NCBI RefSeq assembly: GCF_000150275.1
Contig: NW_002060947.1
Coordinates: 1,787,740-1,851,739 of the forward strand
DNA: 64,000 bases
Reading direction: 5' to 3'
Source of the DNA: Trichoplax adhaerens
Lineage: Eukaryota > Placozoa > Uniplacotomia > Trichoplacea > Trichoplacidae
Shown here: positions 13,801-26,900 of the stretch, one piece after another
How the letters are laid out: every line of letters starts with the position of its first letter
How positions within the stretch are numbered: position 1 is the stretch's first letter
Position numbers and translations under genes: made by a program
Notes under the pieces: generated by a model
What the model saw: the letters and a program-made list of their open reading frames with translations, nothing else
Told to the model about the DNA's origin: nothing
Databases searched by the model: none

Positions 13801-16800
13801 TGCATTATACTTGGGGATTGCTGCTATTGATAGCAATGATGATGTACAGACGCGAAATCTATCTTGACATTTACCCTTTTTGTCTCCAAAATCGACTACA
13901 ACTATGTAGCCTTGCTTAGTACACAACCATACAGTTGTTGATTGATTGTCGCTCTCTTTAGTGGTAAATAAAAATTGTTCGAAATTGACAGATTGATCTT
14001 CTAACTTAAGACTACAACTATCGTCGGACTGACTGTATTGCTGGTTTTCGTTATCAATACTTCTATCTTGCTGTATTTCTTGTTGGGCAAACAAATCGTC
14101 TTCTGATGATGCTGTACTTGTGCAATTACTGGATCTTAAACTGGAATAGTTTGGCCAATTATTGTCGACATTTATAGTTCTTGTTGCCGCTATACAGACA
14201 TCTTGTGGCTCTAGAAATGATAGATATAAGGCTTTAAAGCTGCTTAAGTGTCTTTGCTTGCTAATATGATGGCCAATTACGGTATAATCTATTTTAAGGA
14301 AAGATAGAATATTAACGTATAAATATAAATATAGAAATTTATTCCTAATATATATTATAAGATCGGATGATTGAATAGACATCGTCAATTCGATAATTAG
14401 CAGTAGCATTTTCGAAATTTAATAATTGCTATTCAGCTTCCAGTGTAATTTTCTTATTTCAAAATAATAACATTAACAGATTATAATATCGATCTGCTAA
14501 CACATTTATATACGGGTTCATTTCCAATTTATATTACAAGATCGAACGATTAAACATTCATCATCAATTCTATAATCAACAAGTGCATCTTGGAAATTCA
14601 ATAATTAACTACTAATTCAGCCTCTAGAGTAATTTTATTATGACATTGTAACAATATTAATAGATTATGAAATCGATCTGTTAAAATAGTTGCCAAGTCT
14701 ATCATCTAATTTATGTGAAATTTGCAATATATGAGTAGTTAGGTTGAGTATGTTAGGATAAGGTTTCGACACCACCAATGGTTATAATAAATCATTATTC
14801 CGTTCTTTTGATCAAGAGATTAGCAAGTTTTCGTACAATTTTATTAAACTATTGCAGTCTAAGCTTATAAGAAATACAGGTAGCTGGTTAAGGTATGATA
14901 TCGATCGATTTATTGCATTAATATAGCAATTTAAATCTCATAATGATAATATTAGATTAGCTGAAGATTTTATCAGTAGCATAATCATAACAGGTTTATC
15001 TATTCTTTTATTAAATGCAGGTTTTAGATGGATAAATTTATAGATTTGAAAGTCTTAAAATCTTGCTAAATTTTATCTCATACTTACGTTTTGTCATTTC
15101 GCTATTGTCAATGGACTGAGTTCGGCTATTTTTATCAGTTATTTGTACAATAGTAAAAAAATAATCTTGATATTAGCTAGAGTTATACACTAACAGCCTA
15201 AATAAGTATCGTTCATTATACGAATATTTTTAAAAGAAATTTCTTAATCACGTTAGAATGAATTCGAGGAAGTTTAGCTTACCCTCTTAGTTTGTTGTGT
15301 TTCCTAAGTCGCTTCAGGCTATGATTCTTTTTCAAAAGCCTACCGGCCTTATTTTTAGTATTTGCAACCGATATTTGTCGTTTTTCTTTTGCTTTATTAT
15401 TAATAGCTGTTAAACTAAGCAGCAACCAAGACATAAAGGAAAACAAAGTGAATGATAATTGATTATGCAGGTAACAAAATGATATCCACATTTATTTACT
15501 TATTTATTAGGATTGTTAAATGTGGATAAATAAAATAAAATTCGTGTATCTATACATATACGCATAACTTATGTATTTTAATATAAAAAATATGCGCGTA
15601 TTCCATATAAGAAGTAACATGTATAAATGACTTACATTGATTTTATTTTCCATTTACTTTTTCTGCCTCTGTCCGCATTTTGGTCGTCACTACATAATTT
15701 GAAATTTTGAAAGGTTACACCAGCTGTATGGCTACATACTATATTAATATTGATATTAGCTGATTAAATTTGAGTTTCTAGCATTAAAAGTAGAATATCT
15801 GCGCTATTAAATCATTTGGTCTGTATGATATAGCCTAATAAGGATTGATCAAGACAATAAATAATTGCTTAAATGACTAGTGGTAGTGACGATAAAGCTA
15901 GATTTATAAGTGTCCTTAAATTACTTTGTGGCAGTGCTAACGATAGCATAGGCTTTTTATCAGGCAGAAATTGAATTAAAGGCGATTATAGTATTCTTAT
16001 GCCCGAGTTGGATATACTATTAGTGTATCGCTACCGCTTGCTACCTATTTTTATTTGTATTAGTCTTATAGTAAGCAACCTAGCGTGATACTTCAAGAAA
16101 TTATTATGCAAAGATACATAAAGGTTTTCGTTCAAAGTTTAACTTAGGACTACTGTAATATTCTAGCAGTCTATTTACCCGCCCGTTGGATCATGAGTTA
16201 TTCTATATGTAATACTACTAAGATATATATTTAGTTTTAGAATGTTGCATAACTTACTTTTCAGTTGATAATTCATGCAAAATTCTAGTCCTTTCTTTTA
16301 ATTTAACTTCTTTGGATGTAGATTCTTGTAGATTCTATATAATGAATCAATCAATTAGTAAGAGATGAATTTATACAGCAACATTGGTGAGTTGCAACAT
16401 TATGAGTATTATGACCATTCCTAAAAAAACAGCTTTAATGGTCACCGCTAACTTTGAAAACCTTAGATTTACTAATAATTTTATAAGTCTGCTGCTTGTC
16501 TTGCATTTGGATTAATCACTGTGATAAAAATACATTATAATTGCGGAATCATAGCTTATTAATTTACAGATATGTGACTTTTCGTTAATTTAGCAGAAAT
16601 ATCATGAGTATTTAATATTGCTATTGAAGGATTGCTAAAGATTCTCCTGTAACTATAATAGAATTGACGGATATATTTGTAAATTTGTACAATGCCATTA
16701 ATTGTGAGCGGCTATCATTGCTAGTGAAGAACTGCTAAAAATTCTGCTGAAGCTATAATAGAATTGATGGATATATTTGTAAATATTTTTGGCGCTATTA

Positions 16801-18396
16801 ATCATGAGTAGCTAACACTGTTACTGAAGGATTGCTAATAATTTCCGTATGACGACATTAGAATTGATAGGTATATTCGTAAGTCTGTATACCATTGTTA
16901 AATATAATATCGGTTGAAATGTCATTATACTTTATAGTTATAGGTTTTACCTTTCCAGGTAATAATATATTGGCCAGTTTTGCATAGAAATAAAACGTCG
17001 CTTTCTCATATTCTTCCTCCCAATCATACCACGGGAGATATTCATTGTCATCTCGTGATATTTTAACATTCTTACCATATGGTGAGGTATGAGAACGAAG
17101 ACGATGTTGATAGCGAACACCATAAGATGTAAATTCTAATTGATTGATTTCACTATCGCTAAAAGCTCGATCATTATTGTCCTCTTCATCATCATCCAAC
17201 ATGTCATTGCTGTCATAATCATTTTCATCGCTATCAATCATTTGCTGTGTCCATTTTAAAGTTTGATCTTTAATATTGTATTCTATTGGATATTTTGAAT
17301 ATTCGTATAGAAATGAACAAGAGTATTTTAGATAATTAAGCTTATTAAATTATGGTGATTCATAATTTAGCCATATTATTAATTTAATAATAATGGTAGG
17401 TCATCATCTTACTCTATATTTGTTATGTAGGGAACTAAATTTCTATTACCAAGAAAAGGGATTAAATACATTAATTAATGGTAAAGTAAATCTAAGAACA
17501 CTTTTTTGGTGACGTAGATTTAGTTTCATAGATAGTAGTATATAAGTACATTTAATACTGAAAATTATAATATAGTACATAAAATATACAATCAATTATA
17601 GTCACACCTAATTTAAAATTTGTACCGATAGATTAACTTAAGGATGGTATAGCTTATTAAATAACGGGAACTCATAAAGACATTCATATACCGCTGTGAT
17701 AATAGCGTAAATCAACTTACCTGGATAATGATGATTTAATGCATGAACTGTTGCTGTACCGTTAGTATGATCGCAAATGTTGTCTTTTATTGTACAAGCT
17801 AAACGGAATTCAGTCATAAATAGATTTACATCAATTATTGAACCATTCCGTGATAACTGTTGATTGATTTGGTGTACTTTTGAGTCTTTAAGCTGCTCGT
17901 TTTCTGTAATTGGATGTATCATTTGTGATCCAAGCCATTGATGAAATGGTGATAGCATAAATAAACATTAAAATAGGATTAATTAAAGAGGCAAACTAAA
18001 GTTAAAGATGGGATATGCTTAGTTTAATAAGATTATTTCACCTTGAGATTGTGTAAAAAAGAGAGTATCAAGTCTTTCCTGTAAGTTACGGCGTTGTAAT
18101 TCAGCGCAGATCCCTATATGATCAAGTATTGATAGAAATTTGGAGAAATGAGCGAGAATTTTGTCTTTATTAGCGACAAGAAATAGTTGATTCTGATCTG
18201 GGTGGATGGCACGCTTTATTTTATCCTGATTATAGATCTTCCATTGGCTTGCTGTTAATGGATCAATCATTTTATGGTGAATAAATCGATTGATAACAGC
18301 ATTAGTTGGCATCAATTGGGTTAAATCACGAAAGAATTCCGTTGCCAATTGATTGGAATTGAGAGATTTGATCGTGATGGAATCTTTGTCTTGCAT
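10845..18396 (-). CDS. JIP3/JIP4-like scaffold with atypical N-terminus (14 exons)
   Basis: JIP3/JIP4 proteins (MAPK8IP3, SPAG9) tether JNK-pathway kinases and kinesin/dynein adaptors to vesicles. Exons: 18042-18396, 17721-17903, 16951-17267, 16258-16334, 15636-15689, 15283-15414, 15088-15125, 13610-14288, 12387-12467, 12188-12255, 11905-12056, 11626-11797, 11328-11462, 10845-11158. All 13 junctions keep phase; 918 residues. From about residue 390 it follows the JIP C-terminal propeller: VWLCTKQGYIVVVDFGD, SLLSIAAIP, MWIGSESGWLYIYE, SLSLKDSILSLH, RVFVGLVSGTLIVFE, TLWCSCGN, WWITTRRSSIIRVIHQ, LWIGTNIGSVLRLP, FSCGEG. Residues 310-390 are Lys/Arg-rich, 190-215 strongly acidic. The N-terminal ~105 residues are helical and could be a CARD-like death fold or a degenerate RH1 domain. 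The long JIP coiled coils are not evident. A separate upstream gene is the main alternative. Confidence 0.85.
16600..16905. repeat. Degenerate ~100-bp tandem repeat in a JIP-like intron
   Basis: The phrase GAATTGAxGGATATATTTGTAA with a preceding GAAGGATTGCTAAxxATT recurs at about 16620, 16725 and 16825, spaced roughly 100 bp. The third copy is weaker and reaches almost to the exon that ends at 16951. The array lies within the intron 16335-16950. Confidence 0.75.
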
Positions 18397-18444
18397 CTTG
18401 GCTAAGGATTATTACTTAAAGTGATGTAGAATAGTTTCTATATC

Positions 18445-18720
18445 CAAGCAAATCAAAAATTAAAATTACGAGAGAATAATTGCAAGATGATCGAGTAGAG
18501 GTACGCTTTAAAATTGAACTGAAGTAAATAAATGATAGAATTACGAGCATTACTTATGGTGACATAGAATAGTATATATGAACGAGACCGGATGCGAAAT
18601 CGGTCATATTGCAAACTGCCCGGGCAGTTTGGTATATTCAAGTAAATCAATAATGAAAATTACAAGAGAATAGTTGCAAGATGATTGAATAGAGGAATGC
18701 TTTTAAATTGGGTTGAAAAA
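18445..18720. repeat. Direct repeat of about 80 bp, 191 bp apart
   Basis: The segment at about 18447-18525 (AAGCAAATCAAAAATTAAAA onward, through GTTGCAAGATGAT-type sequence) recurs at about 18638-18718 with roughly 85 percent identity. The repeat includes AATTGCAAGATGATCGA / AGTTGCAAGATGATTGA. It lies just upstream of the first coding exon of the JIP-like gene, so it could fall in its promoter or 5' UTR. Confidence 0.75.
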
Positions 18721-21700
18721 ATTCATAGTTACTATTGAGCTTGATCTTGCTCTAGATATTGTGGCTTAAATGCTATAGCAACTGGTTTCAATAGCGTTTC
18801 ATTATTATTATTATTGGCTAATCGTTGTAAATGATACAACTAGCTAATGATCAAAGTGGCTACTTGGTAATAGATATGGAATTTTAACTAGTCATTGTTA
18901 GCCTACTATTTAATATCGAAGTAGCTATTAAGTAGAGAAGGGCATAATAAGAGTATTAAGATATAAATTGAATCGCATAATATAGAATTAGTAAAATCTA
19001 TGCTACTATCTGCCAATTTCATTGTTAATATTCAGTAATTCTAGAAGAAAATTGGCGTGGCAGATGTTCTTATATTGCAAATCGGAACATCATGCTCGTA
19101 TATATAGAATATAGGTAGGTTTTATATTAGATACTAACGACTATATTTCTAATACGCCAAGCCTAGGGTTGTAGCATTTAATTTTTTTACGTGTATTCCA
19201 ATATCTTGGGCAAAAAGCCTGTTGGACAGATGTCATTATACTGTAATGTAAATTGGCTACACTACCTTATAAAAAAAATGTCTACAGCTGCTATACGTAT
19301 ACAGTATATAAACTTATGCTCTACATCTCAATATTTCTTTCTTTTGGTAATAGAGTTCAGCATAATAGTAAAAGGTATCATAATCCAAGTCTAGTTCTGC
19401 TTTATATTGTCGTAGATTAGAGTCGACACTAGCAAATTCATCATTTGAGCTAGGTATTGAAGTAATATTGTGGCATGAATGTAAATAGAAATTTGGAGTC
19501 TATAACAGAGACTACCTCTAGGATATACTATCCTGATGTTCTAATTTTTGATAAATGAATTTGGTATTTGGCTATTTCATTAATTTCTTGAAGAAATAGC
19601 CATCATAGTCCGTAAGCTTCGCTACAATACAGAGAAATAACTGAATTCTATTTTTGCTAAAGTTATAACTGCTATTGATGAAAACTGAGTCCTGACTGTA
19701 TACTGATATGATGGAATGTTTTCTTTAAGGAGGAGCTAGCATAAATGGCATCCTAACATTGGTATTAGAATACTGTGTATACCTTAAAAAGGCCCTACCA
19801 CCTATATTGTGAGCATAATTTATATCTGCCATAAGATCAACAACTAAATAACTAAGAATGATAATTAAAATTAAACTTTTATACTTAAAGCTTATTTTTC
19901 ATGAGTACTCATTCGTATGACTTGTAATAAAATTTAATGATATGAAATTATAAGAAAGTTGCAATCACTCAATCATAGCAATAGCTTTTAGAACTCTATC
20001 TAGCAAGAATTCGGTCTTGATTTTATTGCAAACGAAGCCAACAGACTAATAATTTCGCCTATCATGGAAATCAAGTACATGCATCGTATTTTTCTCCACT
20101 GTAGAGTATTTTAATCATTGAAAGTTGTTGACAAACGGACGGAGTTGTGCTACTAGGAATGATAGTGTAGATTATACTATAGTTCAATTCCAAATGCTAA
20201 TTTAGATTGTTCTCCTCGTATGCTAGTACTATCAAGATCAATTAAGATATTACTTCAATAAATGTTAAAATATTGATCGAGTGTTTACAGTAATCATAAA
20301 TTAGGTAAGAGTAACCCTTTGGCATAATTTAGCATATTTATAAAAACGATCGTTGATAGCTGTATGGTTAGAGCTTCTTTTAGTTTTGAATTGCGGCCTG
20401 AACCAAGTTTGCTCATAATTACTCTAACTAAAGTTGAAGTTACAGGAAAAGCAGTTTGAAATTCTAATATAGCCGGCCATCGTCTTATGATTAGATCAGA
20501 CCATTCATTTTGTTTGTACAGCACGTCTTATGAAGTTACTACTGTAGAATCTTTTTCCGGTAAGTACTACCACTTGAGTACAACAATTACCCAATAGCCA
20601 ATCTCAATTCTAGATATTACGGCAATCATTTTATACGATCATATTGGGATCATCAGTTTAAGCCATTATGGAGCTACTATTTGGTATAACTTAAGTCATC
20701 TGTGACACTAGCCTAAATTGCATTTACTAGCTACAACTAGTAACTTACGATCATATCATTTGCTTTAATTTTAATGCAATCGTAACCAAGTTGTTGTCAA
20801 TAGTTTAGGCTAAGCAAAGATTGCTGGTGCCATTTAGGATAATGTAAACCATGAAATGTGCAACTTAAATAGTAATTATCTTTATGGTAGATCTTACAGT
20901 AACTGAGTGGTAATACAATCTCGATTAAGTTATAAAATCAATTTAAGAAAAGGTAAAACTCCATTTAGTCTAAATAGACGCCATTCATGGAAGCAGTTAG
21001 AAAGATAGTTATCAATAACGATAATTTTGAGGCTTGATGATGGAAATAACTTGACTATTTTCTGAAAACATAATCTAGCGGTAGAATGGGCTTTAAATCT
21101 AGCAAAATTTGTCATTTAAGATAGTATAAAATATTCAAATCCAATTTAAGTGTCGCTCAGCAATAGTAGTGTCGTTAATACTTCATTACAATATTAATAT
21201 AGCTTCTAATAAAATCCTGATCGAGTTACTACGATCGGTTTAAGTAAAAGAAAATTGCAGGGTTATTTACAGATTGGGTTCGTCTAGTAGGACAAGACTG
21301 TAGTTTACTTATGGTTACCTGTTACAATTTTAAATTATACATTGATCACTTACAATTTGTGCAAGACTCTACCAATATGGTCGAGATTCATCAATAAGCT
21401 TGATTTTGCTTGACAGTAGATATAGGATCTAGCTAGCTATGGAAATTCGTTGACATACAATTTCTCCAGGTTTGGCTTTTAAATTTAAATGAAATGATTA
21501 TGTGATGTATATCGCGCTTACTGCTATTATCTATTAATTAATCGATAGCGTGGTTGTTTTTATTGAGCACCTTGAACATATGGAGCAGCTATTATGCATT
21601 GCATACGTACACGATCACACGCCAATCGAAAATAGTATTGCTTTAGCATAATATGCTCGATAGTACAAGAAATTATCGGTAAAAAGATTGGAGAGGGGGA

Positions 21701-23109
21701 TTGGCAATTATTTTAAAATCGTATTTCGGTTGTTAATAATTTGATTAACGGAGGTAGAGTGATCATCTACTAATCTTCTGTTCATGATTGGTCTATTTTT
21801 GCAGTTATAGGGATCTATCCAAGCTTATATCCCGCTGATTATGAACTTGACCTTAGTTATAACTGTTAATCGGTCAAGATCTAAGAAGAATTCATTGATG
21901 AATATTTCCAACAGATTTTATATGGACGATAAAAATTGAATTAATAAATTAGTCAAACACACAAGCTGCTAACCTTTCGATGTATTATAGATCTTGGATA
22001 AAAATACTTCTATTTAATTTCATTTTGAGCCACCACTTGATTTAGCATTGGTATTATAGACAAATACTGTATGCTGTAGGTATTTAAAATAAGTATTCCC
22101 AGTTCATGCGAGACGAACAAACCTTTTAAGCCCAATTAAAGAACATAATATAGTTTGTTTATACTGTTGGAAGGACAGAGTGAGCTAATGCTTGAGATAT
22201 CATGCTGGAATAAAATAAATATTCTTCATTCATCATACGGTCCTTCATGGAATATACAGTTACGCCCGTCATTGATTGATCCTTATATCCATTCCATTAA
22301 AATAGATATCTTTCTAGCCTTAATGGCTGCTAGCAAAATGGATGCACGCTTATATAATTCGTATCTATAATTATGCAGTCATGCAAGGCTTTTGCAGCTT
22401 TGCATTTAGCATGGCAATTACACATACTTTGCTGTCAGAAACAAAATATCCAAATAGCCTTTGCAAAAGACCTTGTTTTCTAAACTTTTCCAGTTAATTT
22501 AAGAATTGTCCATACAAAACCATACATTTACTTAATGTACAGAAATTAATGTGAAAAGGCGAGCCAATACCAGTAATGGCTGCATTACGGGCTTCGGCTG
22601 AAACACTTTTCAAAATTAGTTATTGGTTTGAAATACTTTGAAATTTTACACTATTTCGCTATTCTTCAACTAAAGTCGTAATATTCTTAAAGATTTATAC
22701 CGTATATATTTAAAATAACTCGAAAATTACGATACTTCGATTAATTTGAAAGTAGGTCTTACCCACTGATTAGATTATTTATGAATAATCCAGTTTTTGT
22801 TCTTACGCAGGGTTAAAATACCAACAATTTTATGATATGTAGTAAAAGAATCTGAGGTGTTCTACCTAATTTTCATATAAAATATTTGTCTAAAGTCCAG
22901 ATTAATTTTTAAAAGGACTTATTAAGACTTTAAATTCTCATATTTTGCGGTTAATTCTTAACATGATATCCATCACATTTATATTTGTATTTATATTTTG
23001 TTCAATCACCCGCGTGTTTAGTCATTAATTTACCTATCTGTGCGTCGAATGTATCTTATTTTGCTTGTTATATCTATCATGTCTTTCACATTCACGTTGC
23101 TTTCTCTAT

Positions 23110-23168
23110 TTATCTGTTTATCTATCTATCTATCTATTTGTCTATTTATCTATCTACCTATCTATTTA
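23110..23168. repeat. TATC tetranucleotide microsatellite
   Basis: An imperfect (TATC)n tract with TATT and TACC interruptions. It produces overlapping low-complexity reading frames rich in Tyr, Ile, Ser and Leu that should not be read as genes. Confidence 0.9.
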
Positions 23169-23929
23169 CAATTCTATGTCTATACATAATTATCTATGTA
23201 CAGTATATCGGCCTATCGATGCTCATCTTACAATTCAAGTAAATCTGTTCGTCGTTTTTCTCAAATATCGGAAACGAATTAAAAATGAATCGGCTATATG
23301 GGTGTAAATGTGGCATGGGTTATGAGAGGTTATGAAAAATATATTTCACACTTTATTTCGATTTCCATTCAGCACAAAATTTAATAGCTTTTATTAATGA
23401 GATTTATTGAGATAGAGCAGATTACCGCCAATTACACTATCAAAAGATACACGCTAAATAAAACGGGTTTGTTTTAAATATTGTTCTAGTAACACTAGAA
23501 GAATCTTGCAAGTACTTACGCCTTACATAATATGTGATTAGCATATACACGATGTTTCTACAGCTTTAAAGAATATAATTAAACTATTAAATAATCTTGA
23601 TATTTAACTATCATAATCTATCTAATAGACCTAAAGATACTATGATTGGACTAAAGCATATCAATTTAAAATTCATACGAAACCTACGATTATATATATT
23701 ATCTATGTAGTAAATGAAAGATGTTTAATAATTCTTATTATGTACGATGTCTGGAAAATAGGAAAGAATAATATTTCATAATATTAAACTGTTAGTTAAA
23801 CCATGATAAGGTAAAATTAGAGGTAATAAACAGCATCCATGCATACGAAATTATCCGTAAATCAATCAGCAAATCATCATTAAATCATGCTAAAGTAGTA
23901 CAGTATATCACGATTTATTGTTCTACCGT

Positions 23930-26900
23930 CTAAAAAAAAGCTTCGCTTTCAGGAACTCTACCGAGAATACTGTACTGATTCTTTGCATTAGTTAAGATAA
24001 AAGATGATTGTTGAGAATTCCATTTCATACTCCACGCGGTAAAGTAAGGAAAAGACAAAATATGGAGTAACTTTAAAGTTGTGGCTTGGTAAATATACAT
24101 TTTTCTGACCACACGATCAAATGTGAAGTAGAATTTCTGTGACCATAAGTTTTCTATATTTAGAACTTGTGTATAAGTACTTAGTTCTAATTTGTTTTTC
24201 TTAAAGCCTTTAACCAATACATCTTGATATGGATCCAAAACCTATTTATAATTATTATTTCATCATGATTAATATCATTCTCAATATGATAGCTTAATGT
24301 TAAAATTAAGAAAATTAATTACAGAGAAATGATCTTCTTTTGTGATTAAAAAGTATTCGTTCCGATCTTGCGGAATAATCGCTTTCTTCATTCAAGAAGG
24401 AATATGAATTAAGTTTAAGAATCATACAGAACAATCTCGTATTAAATTGGTTTAAAGATGCAAATCATGTTGGAAAGGATTCTCCATTGAATGAAATTGC
24501 TTACAAAAATTTCTGTGTCGTTTGGTCCCCAAATTCTCTTGAAAATTTCTTGATCTAAATTGAAAATCGAGACTTTCATCTTCAATTTACCTATATTTTT
24601 AGTTATTACGTCAATTTTTAAAGCCAGACCAGAACCAAATTGATACGTTAGTTGTTGCTTAAGTTTAATCCTATCGGTGCCAATTTTATACCACTGTAAG
24701 AGTAAAAATTAATAGAGATAATTACTACCATATTTAAAGAAAATATGCTAATAACATAAGCCAATTAATTCTGATAAGTACATGGCTCAAATGAAAGCTA
24801 TTGTCCATTTATTGTTCTATTTACTTCTACTTCTATCGTTCAGCTTAATTAATTATTAAGAGCAATTACAGCTACCTTAATACTGCATTTGCAACAATCT
24901 TCTACCCATTGCCGAGTAATAAGATTGTAGTCGTCGAAATAGATTATTCTTATTTGTTCATGTATTTCCGTGTTATAATCAAAGCAGTTTATTCTTGCTA
25001 AAGTATTACTATCGACCATAATGATTAAAGCTCGCTCGCCGTGATTGATTGTCTAAATAAGCAAATTTTTATATGTGTTGTTAATGCTTCTGTTCATCAT
25101 CATCGATTATCATGTTAGATTGATGAATTTGTTACCAAACAAATAAGGATACATTGCTATCATTTATTATCTCTATTCCTTGTTCATAAGCCTGATCTAC
25201 AGACTATAGTTCTTACCATAATATTTACTATTAATATTATATTGCTGTCAGCTTTACGATGTCTTGATGATATTACTCTGAATTCTTTAACTTGATCTGG
25301 TATATGAAATTCCGAAATTCTTTTTTCTCTCGTACCCGTTGTCGTGCATTGAAAGTTAGTCAGCTTTCAAGTTATAGGATTTAACATTAAAACAGCTTTA
25401 TAGTCATTTTCACCAGTCTAATATTAGTAGATATTATACATTCCATTTACCTCTGCTATTGTAATATGCCAGCGAAGTAATGACTGATCTGGAAGATCAT
25501 CATTTTCTGGACATTTACATACGCCAACTAAGATTGCAGATGGAAAGTCATCATACAAGAAGCACTGCTGATATTTTTCATCTAGCTTAATCGAGAACTT
25601 CTGTTCACTCCGATAACCTTGAAATATCTTATAGGATATTGCAATATTTATTAAGTTCTATAGCATGTATTTCAGGCAGAACTGATAATTTGGCAGTAAT
25701 TTAAAGTCGAGATAATAAGATAGATTGATATCCTACCTTGATTTCGCAATTACCCTCTGCTCCGCATGTTATTAGTTGTGCAACAACTGGAATATCATCT
25801 ATAAAGGTACAACTTGTGTCTATAATATTTTCATAGTCTTCATAGCCGATGCTCTCCTGGCGTCTTAATAATATATCATTCCAGCCACTTTGCCATTCTA
25901 TATATATATAGGGAGAGTGAGTGAAAGTAAAAAATATTGCGAAATAATTATTGATATACGCAGCTTGCTTTGATCTACTTTCATTGGAACAACAGCTACC
26001 TGATAAATTATATTCATATACAGACTGAGAATTCTCATATTCATAGACTAGTAGTCTCGGAGTTTTAGGGATAAATGATAACTTTTTCAAGCCAATTGGA
26101 CTATCTATCTTTAAACACTTATTAGCCAGCCCGTTGATAGTTTTAATTACTGTTATCTGTAAAGAAGAAAGTATTTTTGACGAGGGTTATAAGGATACCA
26201 TTAGCCTTTCGTGATCAATCTATGATTGCTTAATTAAGGCAGAAGAAAGAATTAAATAATACTATAATACTTCGTAATGGCATAGAATTGCAATCAATTG
26301 CCCATCATCAGAAATTTTAATAGCATCGATGTTAAATGGACTNTGATAGATGGGTACAAAGAAATTTCCAAAATTCTGAACTATATCAAATGTAGTTTGG
26401 CTGTTAGGTTCCGTGGCTATAACACCAAGAATTTTTCCATAGGCCATAGCAATTGTAGCATCACGCTGCCCAATATGCACAACATGATCTAATATGTGGC
26501 CTTGGCCAACATTATTACTCAGTTTAACTTGATTATTAGACCAGATAATTCGCGCCGGTACCGTATATATCTGCTTATATTGATGTTCTTCTATATCCCA
26601 AATCTATAAATTGAGAACTATATTAATGCCTGATATCATCGTATGTAATCTTCAAATAAATTATAAATACGAAAAAAATTCTTGACCTGCAATTTATAGC
26701 TAATTATTTCTCGTTTCTTATCAAATTGATGATCTTGATTCCGCCAAAATAGAATCATTCTGCCATTTTGTATAAATTCACACTGATGTACACCGGCTTC
26801 GAAGAAGAAGGGATTATTTACTGATTGAATTTGACTACCTTCGATTCTCCAAATCTGTATAAATTAGATATGCATATATTTTAATGTATGTTACTACAAG

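Larger units (their letters stand above)
18397..23929. other. 5.5-kb gap between the JIP-like and Death/NB-ARC genes
   Basis: AT-rich sequence with only short reading frames of 60-85 codons, none with family resemblance or good splice borders. It should contain the JIP-like promoter and the 3' UTR of the Death/NB-ARC gene. A direct repeat (18445-18720) and a TATC microsatellite (23110-23168) are the only structure I see. Confidence 0.45.

Noticed and set aside
20294-21115. Minus-strand frames of 61-76 codons in the gap upstream of the JIP-like gene
   Set aside because: No recognisable motif, no good acceptor/donor pairing and no continuity with neighbouring genes.
22985-23307. Overlapping plus-strand reading frames rich in Tyr, Leu, Ser and Ile
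   Set aside because: They are translations of the TATC microsatellite in two frames.
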